Of a DNA stretch of 64,000 nucleotides, positions 1 to 12,702 are shown piece by piece. Origin of the DNA: Diplosphaera chodatii (lineage: Eukaryota; Chlorophyta; Trebouxiophyceae; Prasiolales; Stichococcaceae). Position numbers and translations under genes: made by a program. How positions within the stretch are numbered: the stretch's first letter is position 1; each line of letters begins with the position of its first letter. The stretch covers positions 992,001 to 1,056,000 of the forward strand of contig JAALGY010000015.1 in assembly GCA_032358165.1 (NCBI GenBank), written 5' to 3'. The notes under the pieces are model-generated. The model ran no database searches and was not told where the DNA came from. It saw only the letters and a list, made by a program, of their open reading frames with translations.

Positions 1-653
1 CGCGGAGGCGGACAGCCCAGGCAGCGCGCCCACAAGCCCGCTGAGGCTGTCGGCTGTGCTGCCGCCGCCGCCGATGGGGCCGCTGCTGCTGCCCAGAGGC
101 GTCGCCGGACCCCCCAGCGATGTGTCCAGCGAGCTGACGAAGGGTGTCTCCGCGCGGTCGGGGTCCTCCAGGGACCTGCAGGGACCGCCGCCAGGGTCAG
201 GGTAGGTACAGCGCCCCAGCACTTGCACCCTGTCATGGCTGCGCAACGCAAAGGGCTCCAGCAGGCGGGCCAGACAATGGTCATCTCCACCACATGATTC
301 ACTCCATCCCCGGCACCCACAGCAGTCAGACAGATGCACCTGGCAAACATGGTGGCAAAGGACAGGTCGGCGTCGCCGGCCAGGTCCGGGTCCAGCTCCG
401 TGAGGTCCACCTCCTCCGCCTCCGCCAGCGTGCCGCCCAGCCGCTCCTCCTCGGGCGGCGCATCCACCCCCTCCTGCAGGTGCATCATGACGCATGGTGG
501 CGTCCATGATGCGCGCGCATCCCACGGCATGCGCATGGCCTGCATCTGCTGCAGAAGCGTCTGTCCCACAGCCATGAACGCGGCCGCTCCGCTGGAGCCA
601 GGGAGTGAGGCGGCCCACCTCCAAGCCTCCCAGCGACTCTTCTGCGCCGTCAT
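1..653 (-). CDS. Unidentified protein, 3' part beyond the window edge
   Basis: I do not recognise this gene. Two exons join in phase: 653-340, opening with an ATG (MTAQKSRWEAW...), and 175-1, which runs off the window. The intron 339-176 starts gtgcatc and ends ctgcag, and the split codon AG|G gives Arg. The first exon has an Ala/Met/Gln-rich stretch (FMAVGQTLLQQMQAM) followed by an acidic segment (PPEEERLGG, DLTELDPDLAGDADL). The second is Ser/Gly/Pro-rich (SSLDTSLGGPATPLGSSSG). Composition suggests a disordered scaffold or regulatory region. A second open frame overlaps at about 700-580 (SFFGGFDDGAEESLGG) and could be an alternative upstream exon, so the start is uncertain. Confidence 0.42.
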   Translation of the reverse strand, partial: MTAQKSRWEAWRWAASLPGSSGAAAFMAVGQTLLQQMQAMRMPWDARASWTPPCVMMHLQEGVDAPPEEERLGGTLAEAEEVDLTELDPDLAGDADLSFATMFARCICLTAVGAGDGVNHVVEMTIVWPACWSPLRCAAMTGCKCWGAVPTLTLAAVPAGPWRTPTARRHPSSARWTHRWGVRRRLWAAAAAPSAAAAAQPTASAGLWARCLGCPPP

Positions 654-1399
654 CGAAGCCTCCAAAGAACGAGTACTGCTGCGCACCCACTGGGTCCGCA
701 TTCTACAGCAGAAACCAGCAATGCTGTCACGCACCATACAGCCATGTACAACCTGCACGTTCTGCGTCTCTCGGAGCACGTGACGGCTGTCAGAGGCGAA
801 ATGTGATAGGGTGCCCGCCCGCGCACATGCACACCTGGCGATGGATCATGGCCGTTTGAAAGCCGGTACCGGCATCATCGCCACCTGTATGACAGAAAGC
901 ACCATGAAAGTGCGTTTGATGCTTCACTCATGCGTGCAAAAGCTGACGTGATAGTAAGGCCGTGCTGTTGATGGTGGCTTCGAAACAACACACCACCAAA
1001 TGTGTCGTTGTCGTTGTCATCGTCGGCTGCAGCTTCCGCCATGGCTGCAAATCTTCTAAGCAACAATGCAAAGCATTCGCTGATGCTGCCTGCTGTGGCC
1101 AGCCAGCATGGCAGCACAGGAGGTGCCAAGGGTCGCTGAAGCAACAGAGTGATCGGAGTGGATTGGGGCAACAGTGGGCGCCCCGATCAAACTCGCCCCG
1201 GTCATATCACACATCACTGTCCTGGTGGGGTGGTGGCTGGCAGGAATGTGTAATGTGCAGTGGGTTACTTCATGAATACCCAGGAGCCATGGGTACATGG
1301 CTCTGTCGGAGGCGATCAGTCATGTAGCCTACTTCCAACCCGCAGGCTTTCAGCTAGAGCATTTCAGTAGTCCTGAAGCTGCGAAACCACAAACGTCTG
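654..1399. other. Intergenic region without a supported gene
   Basis: This stretch lies upstream of the unidentified minus-strand gene and beyond the 3' end of DTD. Only short overlapping open frames with no family resemblance are present on either strand. I see no RNA gene or repeat; it presumably holds the upstream gene's promoter and the DTD 3' UTR. Confidence 0.4.
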
Positions 1400-2375
1400 C
1401 TACCTTGCCTGTGAGTCCAGCGATATTGTAACAGGACCGTCGTTGCAGAGGTCAACTGACATCATAGCTGCAAATACGCCATCCTGGACACGCTCAGGGA
1501 TGTATGCCTGCCTCACACGCTCCACGAATGCCGCATAGGCATCCCTCGCCTTCAAAAATGCAGTCACATATTTGCACCCAATCCGTCTTGTATTGCAGGT
1601 ACTGCACCCATTGCGAAACAACAGGCCTTTGCATTACCCAGAATTCGCGCCCACCTGTGCTGGTGGCATTGCCTGCATGAATCACAACCGTTAACGCATC
1701 AGTGCCTGGTCAGCATTGTGCCGCAATGCACCTCCTCAGTGCCCACCCCGCAATCCAGCAACAGAGCCCACTTACCTTCACGAATTCGAGCTTGTTGCCT
1801 TTCAGCTTGCCGAATAGTGTAAACTGACTCACTAGCAGCAGCTCATATTCATTTTCTACGACCTGCACCTCGACGGTAAGGTCTTAACATGACATGAGGC
1901 ATTCGTGACACAGCAGCGAGTGCATATGCAGGGTGAGCAAGACAAGTCATCACGTTGCTATCGAACGAGCGCTCGGGCTTCTCTGTGTTGGGCCATAGCC
2001 GGATCCCAAGGAGCTTCCGGCAGCTGCAGTAGGCGGCATCATGGTTGCAGACCAGCAGCACCTCACTACTCAGATCCAACTGACAGAGAAGATGGCCGTC
2101 GGTCTCACATGTATTCTGCGTCGACTTGAGTGTCCTCAGCGCCGACCCCTATCAGGCAGAGCAAACCAGGCCCAATCTTGGACACGACGCTGCCATCAAT
2201 CTGCAGGGTTGGATTGCCAGCTCAGCCTGCTGTACGTGCAGATGTGCGCAAGCGACGTCTTGATCAGAGCGCATGATGTACTGAACGGCGATTCATGTGG
2301 TACAATTCCTCAGAGCTGGTGGTGCCGCCGCACCGTGACGCTGGCGTGCTTCACACGCTGCAGTACTGCCCGCAT
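1400..2375 (-). CDS. DTD: D-aminoacyl-tRNA deacylase (DTD)
   Basis: DTD hydrolyses the ester bond of D-amino acids (and glycine) mischarged on tRNA, acting in the cytosol and organelles as a chiral proofreader. Six exons join in phase to 152 codons, the usual family length: 2375-2334, 2200-2109, about 2029-1960, about 1861-1775, 1672-1655 and 1549-1400. Visible motifs are the N-terminal MRAVLQRVKHASVT, the KIGPGLLCLIGV strand, LLLVSQFTLFGKLKGN (the SQ-FTL active-site motif) and the C-terminal NDGPVTI carrying the Gly-Pro chiral-selection motif. Exon 5 is only 18 nt (AMPPAQ) but is needed to bridge FVK and ARDAYAAF as in other DTDs. The gene is divergent from SPB1. Confidence 0.93.
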
Positions 2376-2911
2376 TGCCCTAATTGTCCGTGCATGTGAT
2401 GTGCGTCGGCAGCGATGTGCACATACAGGATTTAATGGCAGTGCAGGGCAGCTGCGAGCCCGAAATTGGAGAATCACGTTTTGGCCGGCTGACATTTGCT
2501 TGCCCTGTGCACGGTATTGTGGCGGGAAGCTTCATCAGTATATCCTTCTACACTTGTACGGCTGCAAGCGACAACAATCTACGGCATCCTGCACGCATAC
2601 ACCGCCTGCACCTCCTGTTCTACACGCGACATGTCATGACCCGTCAGCAAGCCCCCCTGCAGCCGCCGAGAGAAACACTGCTTGCGGAAAGGCAATGATT
2701 GTGCAGCACTTCATTTTTCGGCCTTAGCAAACGCTGACCCTCATCAAACTCAGGCAGCTGGTTGTTGCATAGGTGCTGCGGTCCATTTGCCGCGAGTTGG
2801 ACGCCACCCAGTGTGAGTTGGCACCTACCATGCTGCAACAGCATGTTCAGGCTGCAGCTGTGTGCTGAAGCGCTACAAAAGCCTTGACTTTGCTCCTACG
2901 CAAGCGCCGTC
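2376..2911. other. Divergent intergenic region between DTD and SPB1
   Basis: The 536 bases between the two start codons should contain both promoters. No conserved open frame, RNA gene or clear motif was recognised. Small open frames here have no family resemblance. Confidence 0.4.
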
Positions 2912-5900
2912 ATGGGCAAGAAATCCAAGGGAAAGCACCGTCTTGATAAGTTCTACCATCTTGCCAAGGAGCAGGGGTGAGTATCAGCATCGCTGCAAGG
3001 CCCTTCGACAACGGTGTTTGGGATATTGCTGTGCATGCTTGCTGTACTCTAAACATGTACAGAGTCTAGCAAAGCACTGCATGGTCGTTTGTGCAGGTAC
3101 CGGTCACGGGCGGCATTCAAGCTTGTCCAGCTCAACCGCAAGTATGATTTCTTGTCGTCCTCGCGGACCCTGCTGGATCTGTGTGCGGCTCCAGGTCAGC
3201 CCTCGACCTGCTCAAGCATGCCCCACTGCTGTCGCCGCCTGCAAAGCGCACATCCAAGGGTGCACATCGCCATCCCTGGCGTGCACAGGTGGGTGGCTGC
3301 AGGTCGCAGCCAAAACCATGCCGGTGGGCAGCCTCATCGTGGGCGTGGACCTGGACCCCATCCGTCCGATCCCGGGCGTCAGCACCTTTGTAGGCGACAT
3401 CACCTCACAGAAGACTCGCCAGGTCTGCTTTGCTATCACCGTCTGCCTTGTTAAGGCAGACGAAACACTGCGGCGATTTGATCGACCACTGCTCAGCCGT
3501 GTAGACTCGTTGACGCTGGTGGCAGGCAGCTCGGCAGCGCACGCAGATGATGAAGCATGTTGTCAGGCCCCGCTGAACACCTGCGGCCATGCACTTTACA
3601 GGACTTGAAGAAGATGCTGGGTGGCGCGCTGGCAGACACGGTGATCCACGATGGCGCGCCCAACGTGGGGGGCGTGTGGGCCAGCGAGGCGTACACGCAG
3701 TCCGCACTGGTGCTGGACGCGCTGCGCCTGGCCACCGAGTTCCTCGGCCCCCGCGGCACCTTTGTCACCAAGATCTTCAGGTGAGCATAACCGATCTCTC
3801 TTGCAGGTCACGTACTGCTCAGGCTCTGGGTGTCATATGTGCAGCTGAAGATGATCTGCCTTTTGCAAGCATCCTCTGGAATCGCAGGCAGCTCATCTGA
3901 CCACAGCAATGCATCACCTGCTGACCGCCATCCCTGACTGGCTGCAGGTCGCAGGACTACAACTCGCTTCTGTATGCCTTCAAGCAGCTTTTCGAAAAGG
4001 TGGATGCCACCAAGCCAGCAGCGTCGCGTAACACCTCGGCGGAGATCTTCGTAGTGTGCCAGGGGTACAGGGCGCCCACCAAGATCGACCCACGGCTGCT
4101 TGACAGCAAGCATCTGTTCAAGGTGGGACGTGCTTGTTGCTATTGGCTCTGTGGTCACTGTCCTGTGCCTGACAGACCCGCTCAGGGTGATTGCATCCAA
4201 TACGCTGGACATTCAGGCAAACATGTTTACATGGCAACCACCAGGAACACCAGTCTTCACTCTGAATTCCCATGACCTGCAGGAGGTGGTGGAGGCCCCC
4301 AAGAAGATGGGCCCTGACGCGCTGCTGAAGGACAAGTTCAAGGCCAACCGGCAGCGGCAGGGCTACGAGGATGGCATCTCGCTCACCAGCCGCACCGCAC
4401 CCGCGACTGCGTTCGTGCTGTCTGAGGCGCCTGTCGAGATGCTTGGCCGCTTCACCAGGTACGTGGACCTGGGGTCAGCTGCACACGTACAAGCTAAACG
4501 CTAGCAAACGCAACAAATTTCAGCATGTGCATCATAAAGATGCTTGCGTGCCATGCATGTGACATTCATCGCTTTCGACTTGGTAGATATGCTTGTGAGT
4601 GAGGTTGCTGATGCAGCTGCATCTGCAATGCAGCTTTGCGCTGGAGGGTCCTGATGCGGAGGCAGCACCAGAGGCGGTAGAGGGCGACGATGATGTGGTT
4701 GGCGCGCTGGGGTATGCGGCGCTGGCGGCGCGCATCCGGGACAGCCCCACAACCACTGCTGAGATTCGGGCCACATGCGCGGACCTGCAGGTCCTGGGCC
4801 GTTCAGAGTTCAAGGCGCTGCTCAAGTGGTGAGAGTCTTAAGTGAGCTCAAAGCCTGGCTCGATGCAACTCAGCAACTGGTGGCACGGAGGTAGCTATAC
4901 AAATCCTCTGACGCTCCATCTTCGTCGGCATACTCAAGGGAAGCCTGTCACTCATGAGCATGGTGTATGGCTTGCGCATGCGTTGCTTGCTGGCCCATCA
5001 GTTTGATGGGCGACGTTGTGCCATGTGTGCAGGCGGATGCAGATCAAGCGCGAGCTGAAGGCGCCGGCAGAGAAGCCAGCGGAGCCGGCCGCAGCAGCGG
5101 AGCCTCTGGACAGCGAGGAGGAGGCCGAGACGCGCGAGGCAGCCGTGCTGGAGGAGATGCAGGTGATGCTAGGCCAGGGTACACTGTCGATCCACTTTGC
5201 GCCATGACACCTGCGGGCATGGCTCCTGTCTGCCTACAGCAACAATGCAGTTATGCCATGTGAGTTGAGGTAATTGCGGTGAACACAAGCAACAGTTGGG
5301 GGGCACAGAGGTGCATATCCAATCCCACCAAGCAGGGACGTCAAACGCACTGTCACACTGTAGTCATCGAGGTGTCACACTGCAGGCGGTAAAGGAGTCA
5401 GCAGACAGGCGCGCCAAGAAGGAGCGCAAGAAGAAGCGGGAGTCGCGCATCAAGGCCCGCATCCGCGCTGCGGAGATGGCTAAAGGCAAGCAGTGTTCCG
5501 TAAAGTGAGCTGCACCACACAAGTTGCTGTGACATCAGGTCTGCACAGTGCTGGCCAGAACCCAGTAAGTGTGTGTAGCCAGAGTTCTTTGCTTGATGTC
5601 CTGACCAGTGGGCAGCCAAGCACTTGGCTCTGGATATCGAGTCTGCGGCTGCTCAAAGGCCGGCTGGTCCGCTGGTTGCCAGCTCGGCACTATACGCTCG
5701 TGACATGCAGGATGTGTGCCTCAGATGCCACTCACCTGTTGCACCGTGAACGTCCACCTTGCTGTGGTGTCAGCTTGATGCAGGGATGCTATGTGACTAC
5801 TGGTCTATGTCTGGTGTCAACAACATCGTGTCAGCTTAGCGGAGGTTGTGCTCCTGTCCCAGGCGAGGGCGTGAACCAGGACGCGGGCGCTCCGGGCGAG

Positions 5901-8900
5901 GCGCTGTTCTCGCTGGCGCAGCTCCGCGGCCAGGCAGCAGCCGCAGCGGCCGAGCAGGTGCCCCTCCCCACCTGCCCGCATGCATGTGTATGCTGCCACA
6001 CATCCCAAAGTTTTGTCATGTCAGGCTTGCAGCGTGTGTAGCCGGAATCCTCGCTGCCGAGCTGCAGTTGACCGTGGACATGCGAGACCCCGTGTGCTTG
6101 CTGGAGCCTGATGTCCACTGCCATCGAGTTGCAGGACGCACCGGCGGAGGCAGAGCTGGATGAGCTCGATCGCGATGAGGCTGACGCGCAGGAGCTGGTG
6201 CTGCCCGAGGCGCCAGGCAACTCCTCCGACAGCGACGATGAGGGGTGCGTCGCCGTTTTGTATGGAAGGGACCTTCAGGCATTGCGGCTCAGGCTGTTGT
6301 CCCGGCCCAGCTGCTCCTGCTGCATGCAGTATGGTCGTACCCCACTGCAGTCAAGCAGCCACTGCAACCTGGGTGCACATGTGCGTCTCCGCCGTTGCAC
6401 AGGCAGTACAATGCGGTGACAGAGGATGCTCTTGAGGACGCATACAGCCAGTACCTGCAGCGGCAGGGGCAGCGTGACGCGGCAGCCCGGCGGCGCGCGC
6501 GTCTGCAGGCAAGCAGCCTGATGGTTTGGCTTACAAGAACCTTGCACATGCAATGCTTGTATGTTTGCAGCAAGTGATCTGCTGCACACCCGACATGGCC
6601 ACATCTTCCGGCTATGCACATCACGTTGCTGGATCTTGACTGCCCCAATGCTGTGGTACAGACAAAGCAGAAGCCTGGAGACGTGCTGGGCGGCAACGCT
6701 GACGCTGGTGCCAGCGGCTCAGAGGACGATGAGGGCGCGGGCGCTGCACCGCGCTTTGATGAGCCCGACATAGACAGCGAGGTAAACATTGGTGGCGCAC
6801 CTGTCATCTGGTGCCTGTGAACTGTGGGAGGGAGGGTTCCAGCAGGCATGCCTGACAAGTTGCAGTCAGCACCGACCTCGCAAGCTGCAGCCCTGTCAAG
6901 TGTGTATAACCACAGACGGCGTTGAACATATCTGCCAGCCAGTCTGGCAGCAAATGCTGTTGCATTGAAACAGCATGACCTGGAGCATGTTACATGCCGC
7001 CGTGACCGACTCTGATGCAATGCAGGAGGAGGGGGCCGGGCTGCTGGTGTCGCTGGACCAGGGCGTGGTGGGGCGCCCCGTCACTGATGAGGCCATTGCC
7101 GCGCAGTGGTTCTCGCAGGATGTGTTTGCCGGCGCGCCGCCGCTTGCTGCCGCCGGAACAGCAGCCCCTGCCCGGAAGAATGCGGGTGTGTTGCCTGTTT
7201 GTTTCATGGCAGCCCGTCTAGATCTCACTTTCAGCTTGGCGCGCACTGGTAACCTTGCATGACGACTCAAGCCTGTCTATACTCCTGTGACATGCTGTGG
7301 CTGCATCGTTGCAGTACCTCTTGCATTCCTGAACTTCGACAAACTTTATTACCGGCCGGCTGCACCCTGTCGCCGTGCCCGTTATGCGCGTTTGTTACAG
7401 CAATGCCTCGCGCGGTGCCTGCTGCTTGCCCTCCTCAGTGGACAGCTATAGCTCTGCGCTGCGCCAACAACTCACAACATCACATTGATGTGCGGCATCC
7501 CCTTCTCTGGCAAGATATCGGGCATGTCAACTCATCACACTGTGTCATGCATGACCTTACGATGGAATCTTGTTCTCATGCACAGGCAAGAAGGCTGGCA
7601 CAGCAACACCAGTGGCATCAGACCTAAACCCCGCTCTGCAACCCGCACCCGCAGCTTTGGGTGCTGCAGACAGTGATGCAGAGGCGCCTGGCACACCGCC
7701 ACCCAGCAGCACCGCAGGCGAGCCGCCGCGCAGAAAACTCAGGAAGCTCGAGACTCCATCAGGCATGTGTATGTGCATACTTCTTATGCCTGCGACAGTT
7801 GCATCGCGGGCTTCCTCATGATCTATCAAGCAGTTGGGGCATGCCAAAAGCCATTGTAGTACCCTACAACTTTGAGCTCAGCTGGTCCCACCTTGATGCA
7901 CACAGGTAAGCAGCCGCAGGCGATCAGATCAGGTACCAGAGCCGCAGACATCGTCCGTGCTGCAGCTGCGAAAGATGCGGCTGCCCATGGCTTTGAGGTT
8001 GTGCCGCGTGGCGGCGGCCGCAGTGCTGCCGCTTCGTCCGACAGTGATGACTCATCATCGGACGACGAGGGCCGCGTCGCCAACAAGGCGCGGGCGCCAG
8101 CAGATGCCGAGTCGTCAGACGACGATGACGAGGCTTTCATGGACAGCCTGGACGCGCAGGGCAAGGTGCCCCTCATGATCCGGCTGCATGTTTCCAACGA
8201 TGTTCACGTCAAGAGAGGGATGCACGAGTGTGGCTGTCCCATGGTCTCTGTGGCTGAAGCACTTTGAGCGCTGGGCCCTTTGATGCAGAGGGTTTCGATC
8301 TTTTCAGACACAAGCATTGGCAGGCAGGTTGAGCTTTGCAGGTTTACGCATTGCAGGCGGAGGTGAAGGCGCTGGCGCAGCGCATGCTGCGGAAGCGCAG
8401 CCGCGACGAGCTGCTGGAGGGCGCCTACAACAAGTACGCCTTCCACAACGCCGGCCTGCCCCGCTGGTTTGCCGAGGACCAGCGCCGCCACGCCACGTGA
8501 GCCCAGCAACCGCTGCACTGCTCCTGTGGCAAGACCGTGAGCTGCACCCGGCTGGCCGCACCAGTGCTTTTCGCCACCACCCTTGTGTACAGATCTGCGT
8601 GAAGCCACGTGCGCTGTGCATCGCGCCTCTGCAGCGGGTGGACAAATTTGACCAATGACTCAACAGTGGCTTGCCTGTCTGTGTGTACGCCTGCACACTC
8701 TTCGTGGTGGTGCGGTGCAGGGCGCCGGCGGTGGTGAGCCGGGAGGAGGTGGAGGCGCAGAAGGCGCAGCTGCGCGCCATCGATCTGCGCCCCATCAAGA
8801 AGGTCGCCGAGGCCAAGGCCCGCAAGAAGAAGCGCCTCGCGGTGCGCCCCGCCCCAGGAGCCGTCGGCTTGACGTCCCCGACAACTTGTGTCATGTGGCT

Positions 8901-9668
8901 GCCTGCAACGTGAACGGAAGCGCTGCACTTGTGTCCACGCCCTGCCTGATTGTTGAAAACGAGGGCCTGGCAAAAGGACTGACGAGTGATGTGACTGCCT
9001 GCCCTGCACGATCTGCCGGCGCTGAGAGCTAGTGGCCTGTTGCGCTGCCCCAGGCGAGCCTGGACAAGGCGCGCGCCAAGAGCGAGGCGGTCGTGGGGCA
9101 GGAGGACGTGCCGATGCGGTCCAAGCTCAAGGAGGTGGAGAAGATCTACGCCCGGGCGCGCGCTGCTGCCGGGCAGGGCGGCAAGGTGACAACATGCACA
9201 GAAGTCTGAGCAAAGAGTGGGCAGCATGCGCACAGTCACAGTGGGGGTGCATGCTGTGTAGGTCACTGTCCTCTGCCAGCGTCCGACTCGAGCCGGGGGT
9301 GTGCCAAGTGTCCCATTGAATGGGACTACCCTCACGGCAACATCTTCACGTGTGTCCATGCAGTCGGACAAGAAGAAGAAGGCGGGCACGGGGCGGCGGC
9401 GGGAGACCAAAAGCAAGGCCCGCCCGCTGGACCGCCGCATGATGTCCGACAAACGGCAGACCAACATGAAGGTGCGTGTCTTGGGTAAAGGGCTTGTGCC
9501 CTTCAGGTGCATCTGGGCCCTGTTAGCATCCGACAACATGGCCTGTCATGATGCTGCTGTTGCTGTCTGAGCCTTCAGGCCAAGAAGGCAACAGCAAAGA
9601 AGGCGAAGAAGAAAGCTGGGGGCCGGGGGAAGAGCGGCGGCGGGGGCAAAGGCAAGGGTGGCAAGTAG
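2912..9668 (+). CDS. SPB1: SPB1/FTSJ3-type rRNA 2'-O-methyltransferase, pre-60S factor
   Basis: SPB1 methylates 2'-O ribose positions in large-subunit rRNA using S-adenosylmethionine and is needed for nucleolar 60S assembly. The N-terminal FtsJ domain begins [20 protein letters not shown] and continues with [12 protein letters not shown] (catalytic Lys), [15 protein letters not shown] (SAM-binding), GVDLDP and [10 protein letters not shown] (catalytic Asp), and [13 protein letters not shown] (third K). Then come the central DUF3381-like region ([23 protein letters not shown]), an acidic Ser/Asp tract near 8040-8160, and the SPB1 C-terminal domain ([40 protein letters not shown]) with a Lys/Gly tail ending GKGGK. 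Early exons are 2912-2976, 3097-3194, 3290-3422, 3602-3780 and 3948-4122; the last is about 9580-9668. Splice phases agree across the methyltransferase. Some middle exons (about 5.2-7.8 kb) are less certain. Confidence 0.95.
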
Positions 9669-9925
9669 TGGTGGTGCATGAGATCCTGGCTGTGAAGCAG
9701 CTGGTTTGCACGAGATGGGCGTGTGTGTTTTGCGCTCACACTCTGGTTTGGTTGCCTTGCGCACAAGCAGCTGCAGGAGTGCGCCATGCAGTCTCTGCGA
9801 TCAGCAAGTGCTCGAAACAACGCATCCCTTGTACCAAACAGTACCAGTCTGCTGCGAAGTACGGTACACAATTGCAATGCTCTAAGCTGCGGTGCCAGGA
9901 ACCTTAGCGTGCACACCGATGCAGA

Positions 9926-12211
9926 TCAGTCCTCAAAGCCCTTGGGATGCTTTGTGGCCCAGGCCCACTGGTCGCGGCACATGTCCTTCACGTCCAGCTT
10001 GGTCTTCCAACCAAGCACCTGGCAGTGAGTGGCAGCAGCAGCACCGTAAGACTAACATGACGAGTCCTTCCGGTCTGTATGATTGGTTGGTGCCGTCATG
10101 TGACAAATTGTTCTGTGAGCACCCAGCGTCTGTGGAGCCAGTCCGAAGTAGCAGCCGGGCCCTTCAACTGATCTGCAGTGTCTGTTGCACAGTCACCCAC
10201 CTTCTCAGCTGTTTCAGTGGCTGCCCACACTGCCGTGGCGTCGCCACCACGCCTTGGCGCAATTTTGTACTTGCACTGCTTTCCGCTGGCTTCCTCGAAG
10301 GCCTGCATAGACGCGGTAGGGTGGATGGTGGGAAACCTTCTAGAGTGAAGTAAGTGAATGATCGTCCGGTAGCGACCTCTGCCGAAACCAGTCATCGAGT
10401 CACTTGAGAGGCATCGGACCTTGATCATGTCCAGCACAGAGGTGCCAGTGCCGGTGCCCAAGTTGATGGGGTCGCAATACGGCTCCTTGCTGCTGAAGAT
10501 GTGGTCCAGCGCTGCCACGTGGCCCTCTGCCAGGTCCACCACATGGCTGCAGCAGCTCAACAGACTGGTGTGGGCGCAATGGCATCATTCGGAAAGGACC
10601 CCTTTCAGAAGCATAGCTGCAACAACAAGTGTACCAGCGGTTGGGGGTTAAACAGTATGCGCACATGTAATCTCGGACGCAGGTGCCGTCCGGCGTGTCG
10701 TAGTCATCACCAAACACGCTGAGCTCCGCCCGCTGCCCCAGCACCACCTGTGACGCCCAGCCGTGACAGTTTGACGTCACACATTGCGGCTTGTTGCCTG
10801 GGAACTGTAGGGCCGCGCCCTGCACTTGCATGCAAGAAGCAGCAACCTGCCCACCTGCTGTACGTATGGCATCAAGTTGTTGGGGATGCCGACTGGGTGC
10901 TCCCCGATCTCGCCTGCGGGCGCGCTGAAGACAATGTTCAGGTCCCTGGCGATTGGTGCAGGGTGAGCCCTGCGCATGAAGGTGGCAGCCAGTGGAGCTC
11001 TGACAACAGTACAACGCTCACCCGAGGGGTGGGCGCCCACCGGGTTGAAATACCGCAGCAGGATGATGCGCCAGTCCTTCTCGGCGGCGAACAGGTCCCG
11101 GAACATGTCCTCAATGATGAGCTTGGTGCGGCCGTACGGTGACACAGCCTACACAACATGCATTCTTCAGTACACAGAGTCGCAGGATGCACTGTACGAG
11201 TGCAGGAGCAGGGGATGTACTGGACCGGCAGCTGAGGTGCCACCTGCAGCCGGTGCTTCTCGTCCAGTGGCGTGTACTCCGGGTTGCCGTACACTGTGCA
11301 GCTGCTGCTGAACACCATCTGCACAGCACATCACACTTTTTGGCCGTCTTGGCTTTGTGGTGCGGGACTGGATTGGGGACATGCAATGTGGAGAGCTGAC
11401 TACCGCAGCTGATGAAGAAGAGTGACGGAAGACGCACGTTTTTCAGGTTGTGTTTGCGGCACGCCTCGATCAGGTTCACTGCTCCCACCACGTTGTGCGT
11501 GTAGTACAGCATTGGTGACTGCACGCTCTCACCAACGGCTTTCCGGCCCGCGAAGTGGATCACGGCGTCGAAGCTGCATGCGCATTGCAGGTCCTACTTT
11601 GCTCGCCTCTTTGGAACCATATGCTCGAGCTCGAATGAGTTCCCATCAGCACAGAGTGAACATGTCAGTACATGAGTCACTCTGTACTGACTTATCGGAG
11701 CCCAAAGCCTTGTCAATATCATCAAAGTTCCGTAGATCGCCCTGCATTCAGCCCACAGGGCACTGGATTGAGGCAACATACAGCTCAACAGCGGCAGCGT
11801 GAGACATGACTATAAGTACCACATGCATGAGTACCGCACGCGAGAAGTGCTGACCTTGATCAGTGTGATCTTGTCAGCCTTGTCGCCTGCCAGCTTCTTC
11901 ATGCGCTCATAACACGCCTCGAATGCATTGTCGAAGTTGTCAATGACAGTGGCACGGTACCCTGAATTGAGGAGCTCTAGCACCGTGTGACTGCCTGCGC
12001 AAGGGACAGACAAACTTCTGTGTGGATATCGACCTCTGCTTGAGGTGCTGCGCCTCTGTTTGCTTACTTTCGCACATGCTGATCAGGTGATGTGTTGTCC
12101 GTCCCTGCTCTGCGTGAAACACATGATGGAGCACGGTGATACGCTACAAAGGCAGGATATTCCACCTATAAAACCAATGCCGCCAGTGACGAAGACCGCC
12201 CGCTCGCTCAT
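9926..12211 (-). CDS. GALE: UDP-glucose 4-epimerase
   Basis: This short-chain dehydrogenase family enzyme interconverts UDP-glucose and UDP-galactose with bound NAD+, supplying UDP-Gal for glycolipids, cell wall and glycoproteins. The ATG at 12211 opens [16 protein letters not shown]; the next exon adds [12 protein letters not shown], completing the GGxGxIG dinucleotide motif. Downstream exons give [29 protein letters not shown] (catalytic Ser), [13 protein letters not shown] (catalytic YxxxK), [72 protein letters not shown] and the C-terminal [15 protein letters not shown]. The order and spacing match a complete epimerase of about 350 residues. It converges on SPB1 (257-base gap) and diverges from the PhzF gene. 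No plastid transit peptide is evident, so a cytosolic enzyme is inferred. Confidence 0.95.
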
Positions 12212-12702
12212 TGCACCCCGGTTGCTGTTCACACGGTCAGATCAGCGCTGGGTAGCAGCGCTGCAGCAGATCTGGAAGTGGAACCTGCTGTCACAGCCAG
12301 ATCTGGCGCTGGAATGAGTCTTTGGAGCACGCGTACACTCGCTGTCACGGTCTGCAATGCTGAGCCGCTGGACACATCCCAAAATCCGTCAGTCAGGGGA
12401 TATAATCGAAAATAACATGGACAGAGGAGTGCAACCAGCTTCAATGCCACTGTCCAATGTGGTGGGCAACCCTAATGTTGAGAAGCGTTGCAGCACCACA
12501 GTCGGTGCGTGGGAAGCATTTGCCAGCGATTTGGTTGGCCATCCTTGCACCATGTCAACTGTAACGATGTACCAGGTGACTGCTGCGTCCGCGTCGCTGT
12601 GTTTGCATGCATTATGAAACTCAGAGCTTGATCACACAAGGCCTGCTGTGTAATCAGATCGGCCGCAGATTGGTTTCACCGTGAGGCAACAACTGCAGTT
12701 GC
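12212..12702. other. Divergent intergenic region between GALE and the PhzF gene
   Basis: This 491-base stretch should carry both promoters. If the PhzF start lies further upstream, a short first exon (for example from an ATG at 12614) could sit here. Nothing else was recognised. Confidence 0.35.

Noticed and set aside
8304..9539. 411-residue minus-strand open frame
   Set aside because: It lies antisense to the SPB1 C-terminal exons and shows no family motif.
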